DNA of 64,000 nt from Rothia sp. P100 (GTDB lineage: Bacteria > Actinomycetota > Actinomycetes > Actinomycetales > Micrococcaceae): NCBI RefSeq assembly GCF_023712425.1, contig NZ_JAMAYG010000004.1:310001-374000 (forward strand), written 5' to 3'. Of this stretch, positions 55,030 to 64,000 are shown piece by piece. The notes beneath the pieces are model-generated. The model was not told the origin of the DNA and ran no database searches. It worked only from the letters and a program-made list of their open reading frames with translations. The position numbers and the translations under genes were made by a program. How positions within the stretch are numbered: position 1 is the first letter of the stretch; every line of letters starts with the position of its first letter.

Positions 55030-56547
55030 TTAGGTGTAGAGAGGCAAACCTAAGAGGGGCCAAATGAAGAAAGAAAAGAGTGCGATAAGCATGGCATGTA
55101 GCGGAGCGAGCCAGGCGCTGAGTTTCAGGAGGTCTGCTGGAGTGTAGGTTGGTCTTCCGTCCATGTTGGCAAAGAGAGCAACCGGTTTAGCGCTGGAGGT
55201 GAGGGTGTGACAGAAGCCTGCTGCAGCGGTTGAGATAAAGGCGGCTGCCACTGGATTCACCCCTAACGGTAGCGCCGCTGTGATGACGAGGGGAATAAGC
55301 ACTGCGCTACGAGCACTTCTGGACTGAATGACCAGGTGAGCTGCAGTTGAAATCAGAATCACCATAAGTATGAAGATGGCTGATCCGCTAGACCCCAGTT
55401 GACTCACTGGGGCAAAAAGGGATTCAGCCAGCCAGGTTGCCGCACCTGAATCTGCTAGACCGGTTCCGATGGCTAGAGTCGCTGCCATGAAGAGCAACAT
55501 GGGCCAGGGTGCTTTCTTGAGGGCTGCGCCCAGCTTGATGGAGCTAACCCCCGGAGCGGTGGCCGCCAGGGCGCCCAGTACCGCTACGATCACGGGTGTC
55601 AGACCGTGCAGAGTTTCGGTGCACCAGAGAAGTACAGCAACCAAGAGGACCAGTGCAATGTTCCGTTCGGGAGCTGTGAGCGGCCCACGGACCGGGGTAT
55701 CTGATGCTTGCTCAAAATCAGCAACCGTTACTTCGATGGGACCCTGCTCCTCTCGGGAAGGACCAAAGAGCTGTAGCACTAGCTCAGTAACGACTAAGGA
55801 AGCCAACAGACCTAGACCTGAGCCCAGAATCATCCACTCCAAAAAGCCAATGGTTTCCAAACCGTAGGCGGTTAGGATTTCTGAGGTGACCAGGTGGGCG
55901 CCGGCACCAATAAAAGATGCTACAGCCGAAACCAGGATGCTGGCCGGGGCTAGGATACCCAGAGCTTTTACCAGGGCTGGGCGGTTACCCAAGGCATCCG
56001 CCAGGGCCTGGTAGATGGGCAGAGCGAGCGCAGCGCGTCCCGAAGGTGAGGGAACCAGATATACCGTCAGAAAGAGAGCTAGATTGAAAAGGTAGGCGAG
56101 CTGCCTGGGGGTCCGAGCCCGGGAAACCAACTGGGCGGTCAACCTGCGGGTGAGGCCGGAGGCAGTGAGCACCTGAGCCATAACTACAGCAGCAACCAGT
56201 AGCCACACCGCTGATGTCCCTAAGGACGCGGTGAAACGTTCCGTTGAGATGATACCGGTCAGTACCAGAGCAACAGCGGCTGCCAAAGACACATAGGTAT
56301 CCGTCAGCGGGCTAAAAACCCATGCCCAGATTGCAATGATAAAGATGCTCAGGGCTAGCGCTCCTTGAAGGCTGAGTGAGGCAGACCCAAAACCAGTCCA
56401 GGTTACCGCAGCCACCAGGGTAACGGCACCAGCGAGAGAGACAACTAGTCGACCAGTGATGAAGCTGCTGTTGACCTGATTCAGAGGAGCGGTCACCGGC
56501 AACCTTTCGTCAGGGCGTTCTTGAGAGGAATAAAGTAGCTTGCTCAT
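55030..56547 (-). CDS. SLC13/DASS-type anion transporter
   Basis: 505 aa, about 12-13 hydrophobic helices. ASIFLSAVASFIGAGAH-like (PASILVSAVASFIGAGAHLVTSEI) and FISTAAAGFCHTLTSSAKPVALFANM resemble the two conserved Ser-Asn-Thr-type substrate loops of divalent-anion/Na+ symporters. Substrates in the family are dicarboxylates, sulfate or small hydroxy-acids; the adjacent glycerate kinase makes glycerate a reasonable guess. The ATG overlaps the response-regulator stop (ATGA). Confidence 0.82.
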   Translation of the reverse strand: MSKLLYSSQERPDERLPVTAPLNQVNSSFITGRLVVSLAGAVTLVAAVTWTGFGSASLSLQGALALSIFIIAIWAWVFSPLTDTYVSLAAAVALVLTGIISTERFTASLGTSAVWLLVAAVVMAQVLTASGLTRRLTAQLVSRARTPRQLAYLFNLALFLTVYLVPSPSGRAALALPIYQALADALGNRPALVKALGILAPASILVSAVASFIGAGAHLVTSEILTAYGLETIGFLEWMILGSGLGLLASLVVTELVLQLFGPSREEQGPIEVTVADFEQASDTPVRGPLTAPERNIALVLLVAVLLWCTETLHGLTPVIVAVLGALAATAPGVSSIKLGAALKKAPWPMLLFMAATLAIGTGLADSGAATWLAESLFAPVSQLGSSGSAIFILMVILISTAAHLVIQSRSARSAVLIPLVITAALPLGVNPVAAAFISTAAAGFCHTLTSSAKPVALFANMDGRPTYTPADLLKLSAWLAPLHAMLIALFSFFIWPLLGLPLYT

Positions 56548-57209
56548 ACAAATCGGTACCCTGCTCCACGAACGGTCACAATGTAGTCCTCCCCAATTTT
56601 TTTGCGTAGTGCTCTGATATAGACATCAACGATGTTGGAGTTGGGATCGAAGTCCACACCCCACACCTGACCCAGTAGCTGTTCGCGTGAAAGCACTTGA
56701 TTCTTGTGACGCATCAGTGTTTCCAAGAGAGCAAATTCTCGAGTAGTGAGCTCTGCTGACTGTCCCGCTACCGAGACCTGGCGGCTCAGAATGTTAAGAA
56801 CAAGGTCGCGGTGAGTGAGCTGGGAGGTTGGGGTCGTATCATCGGAGGCTGTATCGCGAAGACGCAGTCTAATACGAGCAATCAGCTCAGCGAACTGGAA
56901 AGGTTTGGTCATGTAGTCATTTGCCCCGTTCTCCAGACCTTCTAACGTATCGGAGACTGAGTCCCGGGCAGTCAGCATGATAATAGGGGTTTTGAGACCC
57001 TCAGCTCTCAGCGCTCGCATGATAGAGAACCCGTCCATGCCGGGAAGACCCACATCGAGGATAATCAGGTCAAAATTTCCCACTTTGGCCAGAGCATAAG
57101 CGCTACGGCCCTCATCAATTAATGTGGAGGTATAACCGGCTGATTTCAGCCCCTTAACAATAAAGGACGAGATACGCGGGTCATCTTCGATAATGAGGAT
57201 GTGGCTCAT
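56544..57209 (-). CDS. OmpR/PhoB-family response regulator
   Basis: 221 aa. Receiver domain with acidic pocket IIEDD, phosphoacceptor Asp in LIILDVGLPGMDG, Thr in IIMLTARD and Lys in YMTKPF. C-terminal winged helix ends in VVDVYIRALRKKIGEDYIVTVRGAGYRF (NIVDVYIRALRKKIG). It is overlapped by the transporter gene downstream and lies three bases after the histidine kinase, so all three are one operon. Confidence 0.95.
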   Translation of the reverse strand: MSHILIIEDDPRISSFIVKGLKSAGYTSTLIDEGRSAYALAKVGNFDLIILDVGLPGMDGFSIMRALRAEGLKTPIIMLTARDSVSDTLEGLENGANDYMTKPFQFAELIARIRLRLRDTASDDTTPTSQLTHRDLVLNILSRQVSVAGQSAELTTREFALLETLMRHKNQVLSREQLLGQVWGVDFDPNSNIVDVYIRALRKKIGEDYIVTVRGAGYRFV

Positions 57210-57212
57210 CGG

Positions 57213-58781
57213 TTAGCTCTTTTCTGGTTCATTCTGAGGTGGGTATGTTGCTGTAATCGACTGGGTTTTTTTCGGAGGGCTAGGGGCAGGAAGGCTGATG
57301 CCAAAGATTGAGCCGGGGCCGTCTTCTGGCGCTGCAATCCATACCCCACCACCGTGGGCTTCTGCTATCGATCGAACGATGGCTAATCCCAGACCGGCTC
57401 CCATTGAGTGCTGTTTGGCAGTGGCAGGATTTTTAGCGTTATTGCGTCTGAACCTTTCAAAGAGGATCGATGCGTCCTCGGGGCTAACACCCGGGCCACG
57501 GTCCTGGACCCATAGCTTCAGTTGCCGCTCACCGCCCTGACCATAAAACTCCGATCCGATGGTGATTGCGCTTCCACTGGGGCTATACTGGGCTGCGTTG
57601 GCTGCCAGCTGAAGCATCGCCTGAGTAATGCGCTGTTCGTCCAAGCCGACCTCTCCCTCGGCAATGTCAGCAATAATCCACCGGTGGTTAGCAAAAACCT
57701 GAACCTTGGAATCGAGGGAAATCATGAGCTCGGAGACCTCAGTGGGGTGAGGTTGAACGAAGTCTGGGCGTTCAGATTTAGCCAAAGTTAGAAGGTCCGA
57801 TACGATCCGCCCCATACGCTCTAACTCATCATCCACCAGGAGCAGAGTCTGTTCCTGTTCCTCGGTGCGCTCCATGAGCTCAAGGTGGCCGCGCACAATA
57901 GTGATGGGGGTGCGGAGTTCATGGCTGACATCGTCCATGAACTGCCGTTCGGTGAGCGTTGCTTCTTCAAGACGGTCTAGCATCTTGTTGAAAGTATGAC
58001 TCATTGCTGCCACGTCATCGTCCCCTTTAACCGTTACTCTGCCACTAAAATTCTTGTCGTTAATGTGCTCGGCTACCTGTCGGAGATTACGGATGGGTTT
58101 AGTAATCTGAGTAGCGATGAGCCAGGACACCAAGAGAGTGAAAGCGAGGCCAGCAACGCCAACCCAGATCATGATAAAGACGGTGTGTTGGACCGCATCT
58201 AGTTCGGGTTGAATATACTCCAGAACCAGTAGATGGCCTGTTGTTGTGCCTTGGTCGGTTCGTAGCTCAACAGCGACCTTGCCCCAATGCACTGGCCCGG
58301 CAGGTGTCTGCTCAATTCCTGAGTTGGAGGGGTTTTCCCTGAGCCCGGTGAGTAGAGCCTGATCCTGATGTAGCCGGTACCCGGTGGTTAGAGCATAGTG
58401 GTCCTGTTCTTCGAGAAAAATGATCTGTTGAGGGGTTAGACCGATGACTTGTTCCTTGTAGCCTGTGTATTGCCGGGTCACGTACGAGCCCAGCATGTCT
58501 TCTAGCGTTTCAAAAGGTCTGGCTGTTTGAGGATTGACCCCAATCTGTGCAAAGTTTCGGAACTCACCGATTTCACTTTCAGTGCTGGAATTGGCTCCCC
58601 TTCCAACATCGCTAATTAGTATTTCTCGCACGGTAAAGATGAGCCCGGTAATGATGAAGCTGGTGAGCAGAAAAGTCCAGGCAACGATGCGCAGGCGGAC
58701 TGACCCGCTGCGTTCCGTGCGGGCGGATTTAGCTCGATGTTTTTCTAAGGTAGAGCGCCAGCGGGGCTTGAGGCTAATCAT
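57213..58781 (-). CDS. Sensor histidine kinase
   Basis: About 522 aa from ATG 58779-58781. Helix 1 (IVAWTFLLTSFIITGLIFTV), an extracytoplasmic sensor of about 140 residues with no known fold that I recognise, helix 2 (VFIMIWVGVAGLAFTLLVSWLI). HAMP follows (ITKPIRNLRQVAEHINDKNFSGRV), HisKA with H-box DVSHELRTPIT, and HATPase with N-box QLAANAAQYS, DRGPGVS and GLGLAIVRSIAEAHGGG. Its start lies inside the last codons of the upstream Asp-rich gene (8-base overlap), implying coupled translation. Confidence 0.95.
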   Translation of the reverse strand: MISLKPRWRSTLEKHRAKSARTERSGSVRLRIVAWTFLLTSFIITGLIFTVREILISDVGRGANSSTESEIGEFRNFAQIGVNPQTARPFETLEDMLGSYVTRQYTGYKEQVIGLTPQQIIFLEEQDHYALTTGYRLHQDQALLTGLRENPSNSGIEQTPAGPVHWGKVAVELRTDQGTTTGHLLVLEYIQPELDAVQHTVFIMIWVGVAGLAFTLLVSWLIATQITKPIRNLRQVAEHINDKNFSGRVTVKGDDDVAAMSHTFNKMLDRLEEATLTERQFMDDVSHELRTPITIVRGHLELMERTEEQEQTLLLVDDELERMGRIVSDLLTLAKSERPDFVQPHPTEVSELMISLDSKVQVFANHRWIIADIAEGEVGLDEQRITQAMLQLAANAAQYSPSGSAITIGSEFYGQGGERQLKLWVQDRGPGVSPEDASILFERFRRNNAKNPATAKQHSMGAGLGLAIVRSIAEAHGGGVWIAAPEDGPGSIFGISLPAPSPPKKTQSITATYPPQNEPEKS

Positions 58782-59244
58782 CGTCGTCATCCCAATCATC
58801 CTCACCCAAGTCATCGTCATCATCACTGCCTGGAGAGTACTGCGGAGCGGATGCCGGAGGTAGGGGCTGTTCAATATAAGCCGGTTCTGGGACTACAGCT
58901 GCGGGCGCTGGTGCCACCTCTTCTGCGGGCGCTGGTGCCACCACTTCTGCTGGCGCTGGTGCCACCACTTCTGCTGGCGCTGGTGCCACCACTTCTGCTG
59001 GCTGCGGCTCTTCTTCTGCAGCGGGTCCCTCTTGCTGACCCGCGTCATCTGCCTGATCATTATCTGTAGGAGTTGCGGAGACACTGGGCGAGGAGTTTTC
59101 TGCCGGGGTTGTTTTGATATCAAGCACCACAGGCTCGTCATCAATCTGGGGAGTAGCACTGCTGAAAGAAGTAACGAGGGCCAGGGTGGCGATGAGACCG
59201 GCCAGCGCCAGAACCAGCAGGCCAAAGGTGTATTTCTTGAACAT
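58774..59244 (-). CDS. Exported repeat protein with poly-Asp tail, upstream of the histidine kinase
   Basis: 156 aa. One N-terminal hydrophobic segment (FGLLVLALAGLIATLALVTSF) acts as signal anchor or signal peptide. The rest is low complexity: Ser/Thr/Asp/Glu-rich, then an eight-residue repeat PAEVVAPA (four copies), then a Pro-rich stretch and a tail of Asp-rich residues (GSDDDDDLGEDDWDDDDD). No family known to me. The extended Pro/Ala arm with an acidic tip outside the membrane could bind cations or positively charged surfaces. Being coupled to the histidine kinase gene, it may be an accessory sensor; this is inference. Confidence 0.8.
   Translation of the reverse strand: MFKKYTFGLLVLALAGLIATLALVTSFSSATPQIDDEPVVLDIKTTPAENSSPSVSATPTDNDQADDAGQQEGPAAEEEPQPAEVVAPAPAEVVAPAPAEVVAPAPAEEVAPAPAAVVPEPAYIEQPLPPASAPQYSPGSDDDDDLGEDDWDDDDD
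58904..58999 (-). repeat. 24-bp tandem repeat, four copies
   Basis: Units start at 58904, 58928, 58952 and 58976 (+ strand GGCGCTGGTGCCACC...). The last three copies are identical; the first differs at two bases. It encodes the PAEVVAPA repeats of the poly-Asp protein. Confidence 0.93.
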
Positions 59245-59396
59245 AATTCCAGTCTGTAGGGTCTTTATAAAAGTTTCGTGAGTCCTGCATTAATGTTTTT
59301 TAATAAATACCTCTTTTTGCAGGTTAGCTCTGGGTAGAGTGGTCTTTGGTCACGGGGCGTAGCTGGTGCCTAACGTCCGCATTGTGGCAGGGTTTG

Positions 59397-59426
59397 AATA
59401 ATTATGTTTATATGTGCATAATTATT
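59397..59426. promoter_or_regulatory. Candidate ArgR box before argG
   Basis: AATAATTATG (59397-59406) and CATAATTATT (59417-59426) form a perfect 10-base inverted repeat in an AT-rich island, 44 bases before argG. It also lies in the shared upstream region of the leftward poly-Asp gene (59245-59469). Confidence 0.6.
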
Positions 59427-59469
59427 TATAGAGAAGCGGTTTGTCCGCACCACACCATTTAGGAGCATT

Positions 59470-60672
59470 ATGAAAGAGCGTATCGTTCTTGCCTACTCAG
59501 GCGGCCTTGACACCTCGGTAGCCATCGGTTGGATTGGCGAAGCCACCGGCGCAGAAGTTATCGCTGTGGCTGTAGATGTAGGCCAGGGCGGCGAGGACCT
59601 CGAAACAATTCGTCAGCGTGCTCTCGATTGCGGCGCCGTTGAAGCATACGTTGCAGACGCTCGCGACGAGTTCGCTAACGATTACTGCATGCCTGCTCTT
59701 AAAGCTAACGCTCTTTACATGGACGCTTACCCGCTGGTTTCAGCTGTTTCCCGGCCCGTCATCACCAAGCACCTGGTCGCTGCAGCTCAGCAGTTCGGTG
59801 CCACCACTGTGGCACATGGTTGCACTGGTAAGGGCAATGACCAGGTTCGTTTTGAGGTTGGTATTCAGACCCTGGGCCCCGAGCTCAAGTGCATCGCACC
59901 CGTACGCGACCTCGCTCTAACTCGCGAGAAGGCTATTGATTACGCAGAGAAGAACAACCTGCCGATTGCCACCACCAAGAAGAACCCCTTCTCCATCGAC
60001 CAGAACGTTTGGGGCCGCGCGGTTGAAACCGGCTTCCTAGAAGACATCTGGAACGGCCCCACCAAGGACGTTTACGACTACACCGATGACCCCACCTTTG
60101 CTCCCGTGCCGGACACCGCCGTGATTACCTTCAAGGAAGGTATTCCTGTAGCGATTGACGGCCAGGCTGTCACCCCGCTGGAAGCCATCGAAATCATGAA
60201 CCGTCGTGCAGGTGCCCAGGGCATCGGCCGCATCGACATCGTTGAGGACCGTCTGGTTGGCATCAAGTCCCGCGAAATCTACGAGGCACCCGGTGCCATG
60301 GCACTGATTGCAGCCCACAAGGAACTTGAGAATGTCACCATTGAGCGTGAACAGGCTCGCTTCAAGAAGACCGTAGGGCAGCGCTGGACCGAGCTGGTCT
60401 ATGACGGCCAGTGGTTCTCACCGCTGAAGAAGTCACTAGATGCCTTCATCGAGGACACCCAAAAGATGGTCAACGGCGAAATTCGCCTGGACATGCACGG
60501 CGGTCGCGCCGTTGTATCGGGCCGCCGCTCTGATACCGCGCTCTACGACTTCAACCTGGCCACCTACGATGAGGGCGATAGCTTCGACCAGTCACATGCT
60601 CGTGGTTTCATCGAGCTCTTTGGCCTGTCCTCCAAGGTTGCTTCAGCCCGCGATCAGCGTCTGGGCCTCTAA
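59470..60672 (+). CDS. argG: Argininosuccinate synthase
   Basis: 400 aa. PP-loop [14 protein letters not shown], then [31 protein letters not shown] and [20 protein letters not shown]-type segment. ATP-dependent ligation of citrulline and aspartate. AGGAGC precedes ATG 59470. In related genomes it normally follows argR directly; here 8 kb intervene. Confidence 0.98.
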   Translation: MKERIVLAYSGGLDTSVAIGWIGEATGAEVIAVAVDVGQGGEDLETIRQRALDCGAVEAYVADARDEFANDYCMPALKANALYMDAYPLVSAVSRPVITKHLVAAAQQFGATTVAHGCTGKGNDQVRFEVGIQTLGPELKCIAPVRDLALTREKAIDYAEKNNLPIATTKKNPFSIDQNVWGRAVETGFLEDIWNGPTKDVYDYTDDPTFAPVPDTAVITFKEGIPVAIDGQAVTPLEAIEIMNRRAGAQGIGRIDIVEDRLVGIKSREIYEAPGAMALIAAHKELENVTIEREQARFKKTVGQRWTELVYDGQWFSPLKKSLDAFIEDTQKMVNGEIRLDMHGGRAVVSGRRSDTALYDFNLATYDEGDSFDQSHARGFIELFGLSSKVASARDQRLGL

Positions 60673-60693
60673 AATCCTAGAGTGATGCACCCC

Positions 60694-60756
60694 GCCGGCC
60701 CCGGTGCCTTCCCTCCCCAGAAATGAAAGGGTAGGGGGGGCTCCGGGGCGGCTTTT
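60694..60756 (+). terminator. Hairpin with T-tract between argG and argH
   Basis: GCCGGCCCCGG-t-GCC (60694-60708) pairs with GGC-t-CCGGGGCGGC (60739-60752), followed by TTTT. It may reduce argH transcription from the argG promoter. Confidence 0.75.
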
Positions 60757-60792
60757 GACTCACACCCCTGCTTTTACCACCGAAAGAGTTGA

Positions 60793-62238
<1,446 letters not shown>

Positions 62239-62628
62239 CCTGATTCATATATCCGATAGTTGCCCGTAGAAATCTACGGGCAACCATTTATCGGCCTTCA
62301 ATGAGTTCACATCATCCGCGCTTGACCACGAGCAGCCCGTCATTGATTTAGTGGCTATGGCGGGAAAAATTATTGCAATAGAAACGAATGGAAAAGCGGT
62401 TGCAAGAGTCCGCTGGCATGTTGCGTTACTGATGAGGTATGACCAAGCTCCCCACCTCGCACTTATTCAAGTGCTTGGGTCTCTGATGCATACGAGCGGT
62501 ATATCGTATCTCATGATTTCTACTACCGAGTACGAAGTCTCTGCCATTGGTTGACCGCGTATACTAACTGTTTGGTTCTGTACTCATTGCCGTGAAGGCA
62601 CCAGGATTTGGAGAAGGTTGAAACTTCC
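62239..62628 (+). other. Intergenic region between argH and apt
   Basis: Starts with a perfect hairpin GTTGCCCGTAGA/TCTACGGGCAAC (62259-62284) that probably ends argH transcripts, though without a T-tract. The remainder is AT-richer than its surroundings and contains one doubtful ORF (62351-62554). Confidence 0.5.
62351..62554 (+). CDS. Doubtful small ORF, 67 aa
   Basis: GTG 62351 (or ATG 62357) to TGA. The product (GKIIAIETNGKAVARVRWHVALLMRYD...) resembles nothing I know. No ribosome site precedes it and its codon use is unlike the neighbours, with AT-rich third positions. It could be decayed foreign sequence or chance. Confidence 0.2.
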   Translation: MAMAGKIIAIETNGKAVARVRWHVALLMRYDQAPHLALIQVLGSLMHTSGISYLMISTTEYEVSAIG

Positions 62629-63180
62629 ATGATTAAGCCCGTTGATCCCTCACTGCCCATTGAAGAGATGATTCCTTCTGCCTGCGCGCAGATTCAGGAC
62701 TACCCCAAGGAGGGCATCCTCTTCTACGATGTGACCACCCTTTTTGCTAACCCTGAGGTTTTCCGCCGTGCTATTGACGAGTTGGCAGCCCGTTTTGAGG
62801 GTCAGTTCGACATCGTGGCTGGCGTTGAGGCACGCGGTTTTCTCTTGGCTTCCGCCCTGGCGTATATTGCCGGAACCGGTGTGATGACCGTGCGTAAGGC
62901 GGGAAAGTTGCCCCGCGATACCTATATGAAGGAATACCAGCTGGAGTACGGTTCGGCTGCCATCGAAATTCATAAGGAAGATATCCCTGCAGGCACTCGC
63001 GTGCTGCTGGTTGATGACTTGCTGGCAACCGGCGGCACTTTGGAGGCTGCAACCCATCTGATGAAGATGGCTGACCTTGAGGTTGCCGGTATCGGTGTGC
63101 TCCTTGAGCTGGACGGCCTCGGTGGCCGCGAGCTTTTAGCGGGTAACCGTGTTGAAGCGCTGGCATTGGTCTCTGAGTAA
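62629..63180 (+). CDS. apt: Adenine phosphoribosyltransferase
   Basis: 183 aa from ATG 62629 (an upstream TTG at 62608 is less likely). Salvages adenine to AMP with PRPP. IQDYPKEGILFYDVTTLFANP, GVEARGFLLASALAY, VRKAGKLPRDTYMKEYQLEYG and the PRPP loop VLLVDDLLATGGTLEAA are all present. In most actinobacteria apt lies near relA/secDF; here it sits alone between argH and a helicase. Confidence 0.95.
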   Translation: MIKPVDPSLPIEEMIPSACAQIQDYPKEGILFYDVTTLFANPEVFRRAIDELAARFEGQFDIVAGVEARGFLLASALAYIAGTGVMTVRKAGKLPRDTYMKEYQLEYGSAAIEIHKEDIPAGTRVLLVDDLLATGGTLEAATHLMKMADLEVAGIGVLLELDGLGGRELLAGNRVEALALVSE

Positions 63181-63207
63181 ACCAAGAATTTTTGTGTGAA
63201 GGGCCGT

Positions 63208-63250
63208 TGACGGTCCGTCATTTTTCGGCGGGTCCATCCTATGACGGGCC
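63208..63250 (+). terminator. Hairpins after apt
   Basis: TGACGG-t-CCGTCA is followed by TTTTTC (63208-63225). An alternative larger stem GGTCCGTCAT (63212-63221) / ATGACGGGCC (63241-63250) overlaps it. The two are mutually exclusive. Confidence 0.55.
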
Positions 63251-63361
63251 CCTTGGAATTTTCGTTGACGATTGTCTCTGCACCTTCTTAATGCGGCCAT
63301 CCCGGCGCCCTTTTGCTTTACCCCAAGCCCGGTATAGAATAGAGGGCTTTACTTTTCCGTG

Positions 63362-64000
63362 ATGAAGGGTGCCCTCTTGACTGAGAACACTAACGCCAAC
63401 CCCGCCCAGACAACATCTGAAGCCGCTTTCGAGCGGGAACTTGCGGGGGAGCGAGCCTACGTTGGACAGCTTTACCAGCGTCTCGATCAGTTGCGTGAGG
63501 CCACCGAGTCTAAGCTGCGCAGCACCCGCAAGAACCAGTCGGTAGGCAACCACCAGAACCGTTCTGAACGCGATGCCTATGCCAGTTTCTACGAGGATCG
63601 GTTGGCACAGTACAACGCAGTCGATCACCGCCTTGCCTTCGGACGCCTAGATATGGACGACGACGCGGTGCGCTACGTCGGCAGAATCGGCCTTGCCACC
63701 GAAGAACACGAACGGCTGCTCATTGATTGGCGTGCCCCGGAGGCAGGCACATTCTACCAGGCAACCGCTTTCAATCGCCAGGGCGTGCGCCGCCGCCGCC
63801 ACCTCATGCTAGAGCGCCGTGGGGTGACCGGTTTTGAAGACGATGTGCTCGATTCAGCCATGCTTGACGACGAGGATGCTAGCCTGCACGGTGAAGGGGC
63901 TCTGCTGGCAGCACTCAACCGCAAGCGCACCGGTCGCATGGGGGATATCGTTGCCACCATCCAGGCTGAGCAGGACGCTATTATCCGTGCTGACCTTGCG
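63362..64000 (+). CDS. HelD/HelR-type superfamily 1 helicase, 3'-truncated by the window
   Basis: The frame stays open to the window end. ATG 63362 or TTG 63377 (GAAGG nine bases upstream) is the start. The first about 210 residues have an N-terminal coiled-coil (FERELAGERAYVGQLYQRLDQLREATESKL), then RLAFGRLD, YVGRIGLATEEHERLLIDWRAPEAGTFYQATAFNRQGVRRRRHLMLERRGVTGFEDD and IVATIQAEQDAIIRADLA. This matches actinobacterial HelD/HelR proteins, which remove stalled or rifampicin-bound RNA polymerase from DNA. The ATPase motifs lie beyond the window. A -10-like TATAGAAT is at 63332-63339. Confidence 0.88.
   Translation, partial: MKGALLTENTNANPAQTTSEAAFERELAGERAYVGQLYQRLDQLREATESKLRSTRKNQSVGNHQNRSERDAYASFYEDRLAQYNAVDHRLAFGRLDMDDDAVRYVGRIGLATEEHERLLIDWRAPEAGTFYQATAFNRQGVRRRRHLMLERRGVTGFEDDVLDSAMLDDEDASLHGEGALLAALNRKRTGRMGDIVATIQAEQDAIIRADLA

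Noticed and set aside
58904-58999. Repeat array considered as CRISPR
   Set aside because: The units are contiguous without spacers and lie in frame inside a protein gene.

Overview
The window is a stretch of ordinary chromosome from an actinobacterium of the order Micrococcales, most likely a Rothia-like member of the Micrococcaceae. The evidence is moderately GC-rich coding sequence, many GTG starts, and a gene order typical of that group: pnp, M16 protease, dapB, dapA, rnj, ftsK, pgsA, cinA, clgR, DUF3046, recA, recX, miaB, miaA, dapF, hflX, dinG, lexA, his genes, infC-rpmI-rplT, trmH, pheST, arg genes. The genus is an inference from overall resemblance. No rRNA, tRNA, CRISPR array, insertion sequence or prophage was found.

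Layout. 0-13.7 kb: RNA decay (3' end of pnp, rnj), a zinc protease, a surface acyltransferase, dapB/dapA, the FtsK translocase, and pgsA-cinA. 13.7-17.2 kb: the clgR proteolysis regulator, a DUF3046 gene, and recA-recX under a LexA-type SOS box. 17.2-28.5 kb: an amino-acid permease, a kinase-fold protein, tRNA modification (miaB-miaA), dapF, an rRNA methyltransferase-like protein, hflX-dinG, and lexA. 28.5-34.3 kb: a LysM membrane protein divergent from lexA across a cluster of SOS-like boxes, then hisC-hisB-hisH-(56-aa membrane protein)-priA-sseB. 34.3-39.3 kb: the infC operon with a terminator-bearing leader and an ATT-initiated infC, trmH, a NUDIX hydrolase, and a ferritin-like/VIT1 metal transporter behind a yybP-ykoY manganese riboswitch. 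39.6-51.5 kb: pheST, a two-helix membrane protein, a quinone reductase and argCJBDFR.

51.5-59.4 kb is the most accessory-looking part. It separates argR from argGH and holds an ankyrin protein, an acyl-CoA ligase and a leftward operon: a repeat-rich, poly-Asp-tailed envelope protein, a histidine kinase, a response regulator, an SLC13-type anion transporter and a glycerate kinase. The window ends with argG, argH, apt and the start of a HelD/HelR-type helicase.

Regulation that can be read from the sequence: LexA boxes at recA and lexA/LysM (with a weaker candidate at hflX-dinG), ArgR-like boxes at argC, argF and argG, the manganese riboswitch, the infC leader, and many strong hairpin terminators. 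The most interesting items are the riboswitch/transporter pair, the lexA-LysM SOS junction, the operon linking a poly-Asp protein, a two-component system and glycerate genes, the small his-operon membrane protein, and a hairpin next to clgR that resembles the rifamycin-associated element.
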